NCBI GenBank assembly: GCA_963693305.1
Contig: OY855904.1
Location: forward strand, 32,581,742 to 32,645,741
DNA: 64,000 nucleotides
Direction of reading: 5' to 3'
Origin: Meandrina meandrites
Lineage: Eukaryota; Cnidaria; Anthozoa; Scleractinia; Meandrinidae
The notes below the pieces were generated by a model that was given only the letters and a program-made list of their open reading frames with translations, ran no database searches and had not been told where the DNA came from. The stretch's first letter is position 1. The number at the start of each line of letters is the position of its first letter. The translations under genes were made by a program, and so were the position numbers. This document shows positions 1-11,156 of this stretch, in pieces.

Positions 1-130
1 CGAAACTGTTAACAAGCGTCTTTGACTGCGGATGGCTTGGATGGAAATGGTTGCAACTTGAAAACTTAAGGCTAAACTTTTCAAGTTGTTTCTGAGGGTC
101 GTCTCAAAATCAATATTTATAGCTTTAGTA
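1..130 (-). mobile_element. Truncated TTAA-type MITE (family 1), cut by window edge
   Basis: Read on the minus strand, the first ~130 bases match the inner part of the elements at 12944-13328 and 56180-56561, including the blocks around 'gatggcttggatggaaatgg' and 'aacttttcaagttgtttc'. Similarity stops near 130, so this copy lacks one end, and the other end lies outside the window. It is non-coding in all copies seen. Confidence 0.8.
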
Positions 131-901
131 CATACACAAAATAATGTGTGTGTGTGTGTAATATGAAGTTAAATAAGTACAAGTAAATGTTTTTAACCCT
201 ACAGAGGAAGTACAAACCAAACAGACTAAAATAGCTGTTATTACAGTTGAGCCTGCCATAATATTTTCTTTTGTTAACAAGTTATCCGAACGAGACGAAA
301 TGGTCAAAACATCGCTCAAAACAATGCAAAATGACCCTTTCGCATCGTTTGTAAGTCAAACCGCTGAAAACTGTAAAAAAGCTATTTTACTCTTTACTTG
401 GATTTCAAGGTGCAGCCTTGGTTGGAAAGCAAAAATTGAATTGATCTTCTTCAGTTTCCATAGCGCCTTGTGAGGCGTTTATGATTGAATATTAATGGTG
501 CATTCCTACCACAAAAGTCGACAAATGAAAAAGCGTTGAGCTAACAGGTGAACAATTCAGTGGAACTTCGCCTTCTGCTTATGATAAAAAACCCTTTACA
601 ATTACATTTCTGTAACGTGACGTCTCATTGCGACATAAACATATCACGTAAACTCCAGAAATTAGCACAGGGATATTAAGTTGTTTTGCAAACTTATAAT
701 CAGTTAAAATATCAATTTTGGTTGGCACATTTAATAGGAGAAAATTCACAGCGTTGTATGATCTCTTAATTTCTTATATACTAAAAAGAACAAATTGTGT
801 ATCCCCATACAGCTACGATTTTATTAAACTAAATAGGCCTTTCGACCTATACGGTCCTCTTCACGAATGTAGTAACATTTGAAACGGCAACGACACGTAA
901 C
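131..901. other. No gene seen; short GT run
   Basis: Only AT-rich sequence is visible, with a short GT microsatellite near 146-161. I found no ORF with recognisable protein features and no tRNA-like structure. Confidence 0.5.
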
Positions 902-1189
902 ATGATATTACAGTACATGTTAGGGTGTGGGCTCTGTCAGAGCAATATGTCATTCATGTACAAAGCAGAAGGTGCTGGATACCACTGGATGCGGGAGCTC
1001 CTATTGTCATTAGGTCTCCCAATTCCGGATGGTATAGAAGAAGTCTGGCAAAGAGAAAATGACAAAAGAATGAAGGGTCTTGAAAAGAAGAAGAGTGACA
1101 AGGCCAAGAATGCTAGGGCAAAATTAAAACAGAAGAGGCACCAAGAGAGTAAAAAAAAAGTACGTGTTGTCAGGCAATTTGGTGATTGA
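902..1189 (+). CDS. Unrecognised 95-aa basic ORF, possible exon or transposon relic
   Basis: An ATG at 902 opens 95 codons. The first half has hydrophobic and aromatic residues (GYHWMRELLLSLGLP). The C-terminal half is strongly basic and Lys/Arg-rich (KKKSDKAKNARAKLKQKRHQ), predicted helical. I do not recognise the family. The LGLP plus basic-tail layout resembles, loosely and from memory, tails found next to YqaJ-type or transposon-associated proteins of invertebrates. It could equally be a last exon or a pseudogene piece; no splice partner was identified. Confidence 0.3.
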   Translation: MILQYMLGCGLCQSNMSFMYKAEGAGYHWMRELLLSLGLPIPDGIEEVWQRENDKRMKGLEKKKSDKAKNARAKLKQKRHQESKKKVRVVRQFGD

Positions 1190-1511
1190 TATTTGGTAAT
1201 TAAAAGATTTTGCATTTCCCTTAAAGAAATCGTTTTGAAAGAGACAACAATGATTATTTAGTTACATGACAGGGAATTATTTTTGTGCAATGTTATTCTC
1301 CATCTTATGTATACTATTAGCTCAAGTGTTGACATGGAACCTACTGTACACTCTTGTTGATATGTAAAATCTTCAAGGGAAACAAAATAACAACAACGTC
1401 AACCTTTGTTTTATGTGAAGGGTAGTTTTGTATGGTTTTCATTTGGTCAATATTTAATAAATAGAAAACATGCTCCGTGTTTCTATCGAGTTATTGAAAC
1501 ACGAGTGGAAG

Positions 1512-1542
<31 letters not shown>

Positions 1543-2613
1543 GAGCCGATAGGCGAGTGTTTCCACAGCTTTGTGTTTGTCTAGTGAGCTAGAAGCTCGT
1601 TCAAAATACGTACGTGCAGGTATACGGCAAACCAGTGTCAGTGTAGTGTGTGTATAACTTTATGTCAAAATTGCATAGGAGTTAGATCAATATGTGCTCG
1701 AAAACATGGACACTGCCTCCATGAATTGATCATGGGTTACGGATGTTATTGGTATGGTGTGTATTTTATTATTATTGTATTAAAGGAGCTGTGTAATGGA
1801 TTTTAGCCAAATTAAGGCATAGGAAATGGCCATAAAATTCGCTGTAATATAGAAATAACCGCTAAAAACAGCAAAGCAACATTTCAAAAACATAGCAAAT
1901 ACAAAAGAAGGTACGGATGGCCAAAAGTGAAGAAGGTTGAAACGGATTGCGATATGGGTTTTTTAAATACTGTTGGGCTGGACAGTTTTCAAAGTTAATC
2001 TCATTTGCTTGTAACTTTAAATTATAACGACTGGGAGACGCATTTGGTTGTAATGAACCTATGGCTTTGTCATTTAGATACATAGAAGTAATTTATTTTC
2101 AAACATTAAGCTTCATAGCGAGTATTTGGCTAAGTTAATAAACTCAACCGCGACAAACGGCAAATGCGAGGTTGCCATTCATTTTGTAACCTTTTTGTCG
2201 AATTCTAAAACAGATCCCTGAAAAAAAGGGAGAAAATCGCACATTCACGACAAACACAACCCTATTTATTTTTTCAAACAAGCGCCAAAAGGCAGAGCAA
2301 ACGGCAAAAGCTCTACTTCTGCCGTGGAAAAACAAACGTCATGCTTAATCTTTGTAGTATTCTACTCGTTTAGGATCAGATATTCGCAAGCTTTGTACTC
2401 CGTAAGGATTTATTATCTAGTTGTATTTCGGGTTAGCAGGTAATTTTGATTAATTGTTAAGACATAACAAAGAAGGACGAATATGACATTCCCTAATTAG
2501 TGGTTGCTTCTTTTACATTAAGCGCGGGGTAGGATCAGGATTCTCGACCAATCGCTATTTCGGAGTGTTAGATTCGCTTTTGCGTAGCACTGGTTGTTTG
2601 TCAAATCTATTAC
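1190..2613. other. No gene seen
   Basis: AT-rich intergenic DNA. The short ORFs on both strands here have low-complexity translations without motifs, and I could not support any gene or repeat. Confidence 0.5.
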
Positions 2614-3060
2614 AGGTCCAAAACGTGTTATGATAGTGCCTTGGTGTTCTTATGGTTAGCAAGTGGCGTTGCAGCGTCCAAATTCATATCACTTCCTAAC
2701 AGAAATACAAGGGTATCTAATGTTATTGAATTTGTTGGCCTCCTCGTTACAACTGTGGCTCATTTTCGCATTTACAAGGTTGCCAGATATCATCATAATC
2801 ATATTCAAAGTCAGTGGCAACTGCAAAATGGTCAAGCAATGGAGATACTTCGAGAGAAAGTAGTAAATGCTTTGTTGTTTTACGCTATTTTTCTTGCTTG
2901 TTACGTTCCACATTTACTTTGTTCAATCAGTCCTCGCTATTCTTCATTCTACTGAATTCTTCATTAAACCCGTTCGTGTATGCCTGGCGATATCGCGAGA
3001 TTTGCGATATTATGAAAAGCACAGCAAAAAGCATGATCTGCATCAACTGGTCTGGCTAAA
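2614..3060 (+). pseudogene. 5'-truncated class A GPCR pseudogene
   Basis: The stretch aligns with the second half of the receptor at 39980-40915, starting at the conserved 'PKRV' before TM4 and running to the stop codon region ('TWSA'-like end). TM1-TM3 are absent. Two codons are missing in the third intracellular loop (LREK-VVNA versus LREKKSAINT). About 55 bases encoding the third extracellular loop are deleted near 2925-2930, which shifts the TM7 part (FIKPV in place of LNPLLY) into another frame. It cannot make a receptor. It shows that the family was once present on this side of the protease gene too. Confidence 0.9.
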
Positions 3061-4168
3061 AGTTATAAACTGTGTTTGCCAAGATTAGGTCGTAATGTCT
3101 TTTCTTAAAACAATTTCATCGTTAATTTTACATTGTTGAAAGTGAAAAATCGCTTTAAGAGCTTTTGTTTGTCGACAATCATATAATGGTTTAAGTGAAA
3201 TTGTGCTAGCCTTTTATTCTTGGTTATGAGGGATTATTCATCGTTTCACATGTTTATGTGAATAACACCGAAAACACTTTCACCATGTTGTCTACCTTTC
3301 TATTTTGCAGGACCTAATTTGGCGGTATAATTTTTGTAATGTTTTGCTCACACAAGAAATTCAAAGACCATGCTCAAAAGCTGTTTTAATAATTCGTAGT
3401 CATTTTAATTTGTGCATAAATTTTGCTTACGGACTCCATTCGTGCAAAACATTTTGTTTTCGGCCAAAGTAAGCTAAAATAAATAATTATATTAACTTTT
3501 TTATATAGTTTTTAGTTTTAGATAGAGGGCCACAAGTTTATTAGCGTTCTCCACTCTTTAGTGTTACCCTCTTGAAATAAAGAGTTTACTAATGTATATT
3601 TTTACAAACCAGCTGTTAACATCGTGCATTTGCATTTGATGAGCGTAGCGTTTTTCACCCTTTTCCCTCTCTTTTGAATTGTTTTGCCAATCATTTTTTC
3701 CAAGCATGGTCTTCTTTTGATCCCTAGTCGTAAATCAGTAATTTTAAAAACACTCGATGGCCTGCCAATAAATGACTTAAAGCAAATAAAAAAGCCTTGA
3801 ATCTTCCTCAGTTTAAAAATTGTAATTTTTGCTATTTGAAGAGCGATTCCTAAAAATAGTTTTAGTTAATTAATAAAAGAGCGAAATTAATATTCAAAAC
3901 AATAATTACTTGACATAAGATGACTTAAAATTGAACTGCAAAATTTGTGGCCATGCTGTGAGATACCTTTCAGAAGACGGAACAAAGTTAAATATTAAAA
4001 TTTAAAATCAATTTAAAATTTGGTGCGCTCGCCGACGGTTTTAGTAAAAGGCCTTGCCCACGGCTCCAGTTACAGTTATAAAAGAAAAAAAAGTACTTGA
4101 ATTCGACATGGAGTTGGAGAAATTTAAAATAATTCTACTCTATCACGGAATTTTGATGTTAACAATAC
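3061..4168. other. No gene seen
   Basis: AT-rich sequence between the GPCR pseudogene and the GTAAG array. No coding signal. A short 'cccacggctcc' stretch near 4060 recalls the end of the MITE at 7875-8083 but is too short to call. Confidence 0.45.
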
Positions 4169-4299
4169 GGTAAGGTAAGGTAAGGTAAGGTAAGGTAAGG
4201 TAAGGTAAGGTAAGGTAAGGTAAGGTAAGGTAAGGTAAGGTAAGGTAAGGTAAGGTAAGGTAAGGTAAGGTAAGGTAAGGTAAGGTAAGGTAAGGTAAA
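4169..4299 (+). repeat. (GTAAG)n pentanucleotide microsatellite, about 26 units
   Basis: About 130 bases of uninterrupted 'ggtaa' pentamers, degenerating only at the last unit ('ggtaaaggtaac'). Read on the plus strand each unit presents AAG|GTAAG, a consensus metazoan 5' splice donor. It lies about 630 bases upstream of the GPCR start codon at 4925. Confidence 0.98.
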
Positions 4300-4924
4300 G
4301 GTAACTTAATTTTAGTCGCAGACGTAGGGAGTTGTTGTCTTACACGAGCGAGCAGCTCGAGGTGAGAATTTGATATAAAAAAGTGTTAGGTTAGGCAGGT
4401 TACTTTTTCTTCTTGAATGCATGTGGAGGAGAAATCTCTTATCTTTGTAATTTCTAACCCATACTCCTTATAACTATTACATTTGCAGTAGCCCGCAGCA
4501 GCATTATTTATTTATCGTACACGAAAACTGTAATTGGTTTTGACTACCACCTGTCCTAAAACAATAACTCGTGGCGCAATTTGCTTTGACAGTATTGCGT
4601 ATTCATTTACTTTACAGGATGAGAAACGAAGCAATTCTTATGACTTTTCGTTTGTTAGTTGTCAATCAATGCAAAACATTGTCTCCGAACAACGAAAAAT
4701 TTAATCAGTACTCTGAAATCAAATTATTTACCATGAACATAGCCAAACCTTATTACATCAACCTGTTCAAAACAAAGACACAGCTCATGGCTTAATAATA
4801 AGGAGGCAGTTTTATGTTGTGAAATGGAGAGTGGATTAATCAAAAGGAGCATTTAATATCCGGTTTATCGGAAGCTGTGGTAAGCGAACTAGCTGAAGCG
4901 AAGGTATTTTTTTACACGTTTGAT
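4300..4924. other. 5' flank of GPCR 1
   Basis: No gene. A 74-codon ORF at 4571-4795 has no recognisable features. I see no convincing TATA box placement, so the transcription start is unknown. Confidence 0.4.
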
Positions 4925-5878
4925 ATGGCAGCCGAGCTCTGTAATAACAAACTGGCCGCAAACGAAAAGCTTCTACATTTTTACGGGAACTTTATGATAG
5001 CGTTTTGCGTTTTAAACCTGGTACTTTCGCTCGTAACAGCTCTTGGCAATTACGTTGTTATTCGCGCCTTGTCCAAAGCTTCATCGATACCAGGTACTCT
5101 AAAGAAGTTGTTCTTGAATCTTGCTGTCTCCGATTTTGCTGTGGGATTGTTTGCTCAGTTAATGCTTGGTATTATCATCGCAGTGATGTTGAACATGGCA
5201 GCCAGTGGAAACTACAACTTTGACGTCTTATGTCCAAACATTTTAACTGTGTGTTTTTTCGTTATATATCTTCTCACTTGTGCATCGTTCTTGGCCATTA
5301 TTGTCATTATTTCCGTAGACAGATTTCTAGCAGTTTTTCTTCATCTCCGATATCAAGAGCTTGTCACCCCCAAAAGTGTTCTGATTGCATTGCTGTCTCT
5401 ATGGTTAATAAGTATTGCTGCTGCTTCCATGTACATTATACTTCCTACTCAAAATAACATGCTAGTTGTGACTATTGAATTTGTCGGCCTTCTCGTAACA
5501 ACCGTGGGATATATCCGTATTTACAAAGTTGTGAGATATCACCAGAATCAAATACAAAACCAGTTTCAACTGCAAGATAATCATAAAGTTGAGTTACTCC
5601 GAGAAAAGAAGTCGACGATAAATGCTTTGTTTCTGTACATGGTTTTCGTCGCTTGTTTTGTTCCAAATTTATGCTGTATTATTTTGCGAAGTGCAGATGG
5701 TCGTCGATTATCTTTTTTGGCAGCTAATCACGTCTCAGGTTTCCTTGTTCTTTTCAATTCTACTTTAAACCCAATCATTTACTGTTGGCGATATCGCGAA
5801 ATTCGTGAAATCGTGAAAGCCTTCGTCAAGAAGTTATTTGTCGCCGAGGATCGATTATCAGATGGATTGCAGTTATAA
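4925..5878 (+). CDS. Class A (rhodopsin-family) GPCR, cnidarian orphan, MECA-like
   Basis: Intronless seven-helix receptor of 317 aa in the plasma membrane; ligand unknown. The reading frame is open from 4877, but that codon is GTG, so I start at the ATG at 4925. Landmarks from that start: TM1 GN at 41-42, TM2 Asp70 in NLAVSD, Cys103 before TM3, DRF at 132-134, TM4 Trp160, TM6 CFVP at 244-247, TM7 NPIIY at 282-286 and a basic helix-8 region. The second extracellular loop is very short and has no Cys, and TM5 lacks the usual Pro. Both features are known for the melanocortin/adenosine/cannabinoid (MECA) group and are why I lean towards it. The usual DRY Tyr is Phe. No signal peptide is visible, as is normal for this class. 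Most diverged of the intact receptors in this window. Confidence 0.93.
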   Translation: MAAELCNNKLAANEKLLHFYGNFMIAFCVLNLVLSLVTALGNYVVIRALSKASSIPGTLKKLFLNLAVSDFAVGLFAQLMLGIIIAVMLNMAASGNYNFDVLCPNILTVCFFVIYLLTCASFLAIIVIISVDRFLAVFLHLRYQELVTPKSVLIALLSLWLISIAAASMYIILPTQNNMLVVTIEFVGLLVTTVGYIRIYKVVRYHQNQIQNQFQLQDNHKVELLREKKSTINALFLYMVFVACFVPNLCCIILRSADGRRLSFLAANHVSGFLVLFNSTLNPIIYCWRYREIREIVKAFVKKLFVAEDRLSDGLQL

Positions 5879-7238
5879 AGGGCGTATCTTGGAAGGATAC
5901 TGTCGGAAAAAAGTCTTCTATATTTGCTCACTTGCAAAGCAAACTGCAACCTTTGACGAAAAGTCCAAGTGGTCAATCCCAAAAAAGACGTTTTTTTTCT
6001 GTCAGCAAGGTGGCAGCCAAAAGATAGCTGTCAAATTTATGGAAGAAGGCTTAGAACAAGATGGACCCGGACCATATGACACTAATTTGATAGTTATAAC
6101 TTTTAATCGACAGAAATCATATTTCGTGTCCTTTGAGTTTTAAAAGAGGATTGCTTATCATTACATGCCCTGGTTTTAAAGTGAGTGGCACAATGGTGGG
6201 TTAATAAATATGTATGGCGAATGGGTGAATGGATGGGTAAATGAACGGCAAAAAATTGGACGTGACTACCGTCTGCTGATTCAACATTTGTGCAACGTTA
6301 AGTCTCACACCTGCCAAGCTTTTTCCAGTTATTACAATTACGAGTGTTGGGGTTCACATCTCTACGATTGACTTGGTGGTTCATTCCTAGATTTGCAATT
6401 GTTTAAAGACAAAACGTAAAAGAAATAAAATGAAATGAAAATGCTTGCTGTCCATCTTTTCTCGTGTCACCCGAAATAGTGGAATTTAACAGGAAAATAA
6501 ATTAAACCACATTTGACGATTTGTTGGCATGCATAAGCACATTATTTAAACATCCAACATTAAGCATTAAATGACTTGGTACCAAGCTATTCACACTTAA
6601 ATAAAAAGGTCAGGCCTGAAACTGAAGCCATTTACTCCATGATATTTGGCCCGTTCCAGTTTTATCTGTTCCATTCCGAAAAGGGTTCACAGGCGCCTAT
6701 GCCGCTTTTTCGGGAACGGAACGAATTAAAATCTGTTCCGTTCCCATTTTTTTTATATTTTTGCCAGAACCACTTCTGAAGTGCATGCAGTTTCTACAGT
6801 AAAGTGTGGTAAAGGTTTTTAAAAGCAACGGCAGTAAGATTTGATTTTCTCCTCAAATAAATTCTTTTAAAAACACTTTCCCTAGCCATCAGATGGACTG
6901 TTCCTGAACTCGAATTTAGTGGTCTTTTCTGTAGAAGACCACTAAAATGGCATACAGCTTTCCTCCATTGTGATTGGATATATCATTTCGAGTCCTCACA
7001 AGTTTTCACTTCAGCGTTTCATTGCGTTCCAGGTACCGCCAGTCCAGTCCCTGAACTCTCCCTTTCGCGCCTTATATCAAAGAACGCAGACTCGAGAAGA
7101 GAGTCCAGGACAACTGCATGTACACGCACCATTTCCCCTTTATGGGTTTCATTTTGGGCTCTCCCACCTGTTTTCAACAAGGGAGGAAGAGATCAAGGAT
7201 TGATCGTTTCATTTTGAATTCCAAGTTTCTTTTATAGG
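5879..7238. other. No gene seen
   Basis: 3' flank of GPCR 1 and intergenic DNA. ORFs at 5838-6143, 6576-6779 and 6970-7203 lack motifs. No RNA gene recognised. Confidence 0.45.
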
Positions 7239-7239
7239 A

Positions 7240-7455
7240 TGCAGCGTGGCCGAGTGGTTTAGGGCGCTGGTGTTGTAATCCGGAGGTCCCGGGTTCAAGT
7301 ACTCCACTCTGCCACTAGCTGGATTTGTTCTCGGTCGTCCCGAATTCAAAAAAATCCTCGGCCACGCTTTGTATATAGCCAGCTCGTCTGCTTCCTGCCC
7401 GTTGGGATTTTTAGCCATGTCATGTTTCATTTAAAATATTTGTTTCCTCTGTTTC
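7240..7455 (+). mobile_element. tRNA-derived SINE (family A, copy 1)
   Basis: The 5' part looks like a tRNA: A-box-like 'tggccgagtgg' at about 7248 and B-box-like 'gggttcaagtactcc' at about 7291, at tRNA spacing. It continues into a body with 'atatagccagctcgtctgcttcctgcc' split across conserved blocks, shared with the copy at 33288-33510 but not with normal tRNAs. These boxes are an internal RNA polymerase III promoter. It has no acceptor-stem pairing, so it is not a functional tRNA gene. Confidence 0.85.
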
Positions 7456-7874
7456 AATGGCATACCTGCAAACTAGCTATCTCGAAGCTAAGTGCATGAC
7501 CACTATAAACAACGTCTTTTTAACTTAAATTTCCTATTAAGTTCCCGTCTGTTTTAATTTCTACGCTTCAATTCGAGTTCCCATCAATGTTTAAAATGAT
7601 GCTTTTCATTTTTAGCTCCCTCTTTTCATAGCTTCTCCGTTTCATTTTGAGCTTGCTCCTGTGTTTTTAACTTCTGGGTTTCCATTCGAGATCCTGCTTG
7701 CTATGTTATTTTATACGTCTTATTTTAAGTTCCCACTTGTATTAACTTATTCGTTTCATTTTTAGTTCCCGCTTATGTTATCTTATGCGCTTCAGTTTGA
7801 GCCCCCATTTTGTTTAAACTGCTGAGTTTCATCTTCTGCGTTTCATCTTTCATCTTCTTCTATCATCCACTTGC

Positions 7875-8083
7875 AGGGCCGTAGGCAGCGGGGGTGCAAT
7901 GGGTGCGTCCGCACCACCTCACGCGCCGCAAACGTCCGCTTAATCTGATAGGGAGGGTGAAAATGACTCTCAGAATGCAGGAAAATTGGACTTCAACAAC
8001 TTGATTCTTCAAAATTTTCCGGGGAAATATACTTATTCTTCCGGCGCTCGCACCCACTCAAGCAAAATCCTGCCTACGGCTCT
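7875..8083. mobile_element. MITE-like element with 14-bp terminal inverted repeats
   Basis: 'agggccgtaggcag' at 7875-7888 is the reverse complement of 'ctgcctacggctct' at 8070-8083 with one mismatch. The 209-bp interior is GC-richer than the surroundings and non-coding. No clear target duplication was found. Confidence 0.75.
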
Positions 8084-8284
8084 AATTAACTTGTTTTACT
8101 TTCTGTTTCATTTTGAATTCCCCATTGTTCTAACTTGTGAGTTTTATTTTGAGTTCCTGTTTTGTTAACATGTGCAATATATTACGAGCTTTTGTTTGTT
8201 TTAACTTGTGCTTTTCTCGATTGTTTTAACTCTGAGGATTTAGTGGGTATTTTTCATCATGTGGCAGAATTATCTGCGAGACGA

Positions 8285-8388
8285 ATGCTTGGTGTAACAC
8301 CCCCAATCATAATAAAGGTGATAGGCAATGAAGAATATAACTTTGACTTCTTTTGTCCGTCAATTTTAACTCTAAAATTTGCATATTA
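8285..8388 (+). pseudogene. Tiny GPCR relic (TM2-TM3 region)
   Basis: The translation MLGVTPPIIIKVIGNEEYNF followed by DFFCPSIL matches the TM2/extracellular loop 1/TM3 start of the receptors in this window (compare MFGVTLAVMI and YNFDLFCPTIL in the receptor at 37150). Nothing upstream or downstream of it continues the homology. It is a highly decayed receptor fragment. Confidence 0.8.
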
Positions 8389-8389
8389 A

Positions 8390-10130
8390 TGACACTTTAA
8401 AAATATAAACGTTTGTTTGGTATTTAGAACTGAAAATTATTGTCGATAATTAATGGTTAAACCAATGGATGAAATTATGTTATTGTTTTTTATCATTACA
8501 TCGTGTTTCTAGACAATTCGAGCCATTTTTGGTCAATTTATTTTACTATGTATTACATTAAAGCAGCGAAGAAGAATTCACGAGGCTTCAACATTCAACT
8601 CGCTTTGAGAATTACTCGAATTTTACCAAAAAACCTCGTTCCGCTGCCATTCTTAACCGCGTTGCCCTCACGGTTCAATAAGGTAACAAACTGTCTGTGA
8701 AATAAAATCACACATACCTTGTTTCTTTAAGGAATTAGCCACTCCGCAAATTCACCTGCCACTTTAAACTGGCCGCCATGAATGCGTGGAAAACACTTTA
8801 GTTCCACATCAGCGCGGTCTGCACTGGGTACTTGGTAAAAAGTGTATACCCAGTGGGGGAGGGGCACGACATTTTTGTACCGAGCTGATTTGGCTGTACC
8901 CATCACCTCGTGGGGACAAAAATTCGCCGAGTTGAACCCACTGAAGCTTTATTTCGTAAATAATCAAATATTTTATTCTCGGAAATATTAGCTTGTCAAG
9001 TTACTCTGAAATTCGGGCTTAAATAAAGTTTATGTATGTATGTGTATGTAGGACACTTTTAAAATAAAACTATTCAACATACGGTTAGAAGCTGTATTTA
9101 TAAAACAATTAATATTCCTTCAATTCGTTTTGGCTTGATAATAAATTGAGAAAAATGTAAATGGCAGAGCAACCAGGGCTTGGATGAATAGCACGCAAAC
9201 AATTTAACTCTGATCATGTCCCACCTTTTAGTGACGACAAAAATTAGCTAATAAGCGAACGAGAAATGTGAAAGTGGGTTTTTGGTCACGACGCGGGTTT
9301 CCCACGGGCGAAGGACTTGACCTAAAATAAACGAATTATGCCCTTAATTAAGGTTTGAATATTTCAGAGAAAAACTCAGGAAAACCGGTATGGTAGAAAA
9401 CGGAGGGATTTGTTCCCTTCCTCCTGGTATGAGAATTGAATAGTAAATATAAGTTCATGCATACCCTTTCAATCGCAGTACTTGTTACGGCGATATTTAT
9501 TAAACTTTCAGTAGTAGCCTTTTACATTTTTAAGACAAGCTTTGTTGCCAATCCGCAGATTACTTTTAGGCTTTGGTCTTTAAATCCTGTTGAAAGAGGC
9601 AAACAAAAAACAAGAAAACATTATTTCTATCTTGTTGTTATGTGCTTAACCACGAATAACGTTTATTTTGAGTTACGACTTCTTTTTGATTTGGATAATA
9701 TTGACAACACTAAAACAGCCAAACCTTATGGTAATGGGTAAGAGGTGCAATCGATAATAATTATAAAGACAATAAAACGACACGTCATAAGCCATGTTTG
9801 TCGACCAATTTAAATGCCAGGGCACGGTTACATAAAGCAACTTAAGATTAAGTGGGATTTTCTGCAGCTACTCCCTGTGTTCCGGAAGGTGTTCTTACAC
9901 ACTATTATGGATAAATCAGCCGAATGCGGCTTAAAGAGTATGGGAAACACAATGCTAGTGCGAAAAAGATCTTAGGAACACAGAGAACAGTTGCACAAAA
10001 TTCCACTTAATCGTAAGAATTGATGCTTTATGCTACCGGGCCCTGATCCTTATATTCAACTACAGAAATGTTACTCGCAACAACTATCAATAAACGTCAA
10101 TAAACGTCAATAAAGGGTCTCTTAAACGAA
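8390..10130. other. No gene seen; 3' flank of the ADAMTS-type gene
   Basis: Contains a 'tatgtatgtatgtgtatgta' run near 9031 and three 11-base 'gtcaataaac' units near 10087-10113. The 101-codon ORF at 9436-9741 has one hydrophobic stretch but no recognisable motif. On the minus strand the nearest AATAAA downstream of the protease stop codon is at about 9662-9667, so its 3' UTR may end near there (weak). Confidence 0.4.
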
Positions 10131-11156
10131 TTAGTTAGCGTTAGTAAGGCAACGTCCCCACAAAGACAGACCAATGATATCAGCTTGCACCCATAAGCAA
10201 ATCCCCTTTGTTTTGTAACTATATGTCCTATATTTCATACAAACCTTGTTTATTCGATAAACAAAATTAGTCAAACTTCCTCCCACTCCATGGCCAGTTT
10301 GGTTATCAAACACCCAGCATTCTCCACTCTTTCCGTATTTAGCGTACTTTTTCCTAGCATCCTTTCCGCCGAAGCACTCTCCACTAAACTGAATGGCGAA
10401 GTATTCGTAACCCTTGTCGTAAGCCACTCGGGCGCACCGTTTCACTGTCAACTCCATTTTGGTCCAGATTATTTGTGATCGGAAGTTTGCGTAAAGATCT
10501 GAAAGGGCGCGATCGTAGTAACTGTCGTGATAACAGCCGAGTGGTTGAAGATTTGGCACGTGATCTGTGTATGTATAGTCAGTTGCGTAAGATACATGAG
10601 AGTTTCCTTACTTAGATCCCATACGCAAGCAAAGTATAGATAAGAAAGATATTAATTTATTTGACATGAGCACGAGATAAGAGGAGTCAACCAATGGCCT
10701 TTCTTATACCAGTGGAATGCTGTAACAACTGACTTGAAGCGAGCGAATTTTACACGTGACATGCATGTAGCCTACATGTGCACTCTACGTAGGATCAAAA
10801 ATGTGAGGGGAAATTGGGAAAAAATCGTATAAGACAAGAGAATGTGTAAGATAGATGAACAAAAACAAACTTACCTAAAGCATAAACAAACATGCTGTTT
10901 CCCATTCCAATACCGTCTTTACAATACGCGCCATCAGTTCCACTGATGTAGTATCTGTGTCTCGTGTCGGGACCAGATAAACACAGGCCATTTTGGCCCA
11001 ACGCGAAAAGCTTGTAATCTTTCTTATGAGCTAACTTTGCGCACTTTTTCACAAACTCATTCGTGTTATCCCACTTGATTTCTTTAGTGAAATCACCGAG
11101 AACTTCTTGGAGATTATTAGCGCCAATGAAACAAGCCACTTGAATTCCGGATGGAG
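10131..11156 (-). CDS. ADAMTS-type gene exons 24-25: two WSC-like cysteine-rich domains
   Basis: Residues about 948-1185. Each exon holds one domain of about 90 aa with the same order of landmarks. First: [57 protein letters not shown]. Second: [56 protein letters not shown]. The GCY..., C...A...GY..FA.Q...CF.G, ...FVYR layout resembles WSC-type carbohydrate-binding modules and repeats I recall from cnidarian ectoproteins, but the exact family is unproven. The final ~45 codons after FVYRINK are not conserved with the first domain; a donor at AAG|GTTTGT could lead to another exon instead. Confidence 0.75.

Noticed and set aside
4877..4924. Longer N-terminus for GPCR 1
   Set aside because: The open frame begins at GTG; a eukaryotic start is expected at the ATG at 4925, which matches paralogue N-terminus length. 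The same reasoning moves GPCR 3 from 39944 to 39980.
7240..7330. Functional tRNA gene
   Set aside because: A and B boxes are present but there is no paired acceptor stem, and the following body is shared with a second copy: a SINE.
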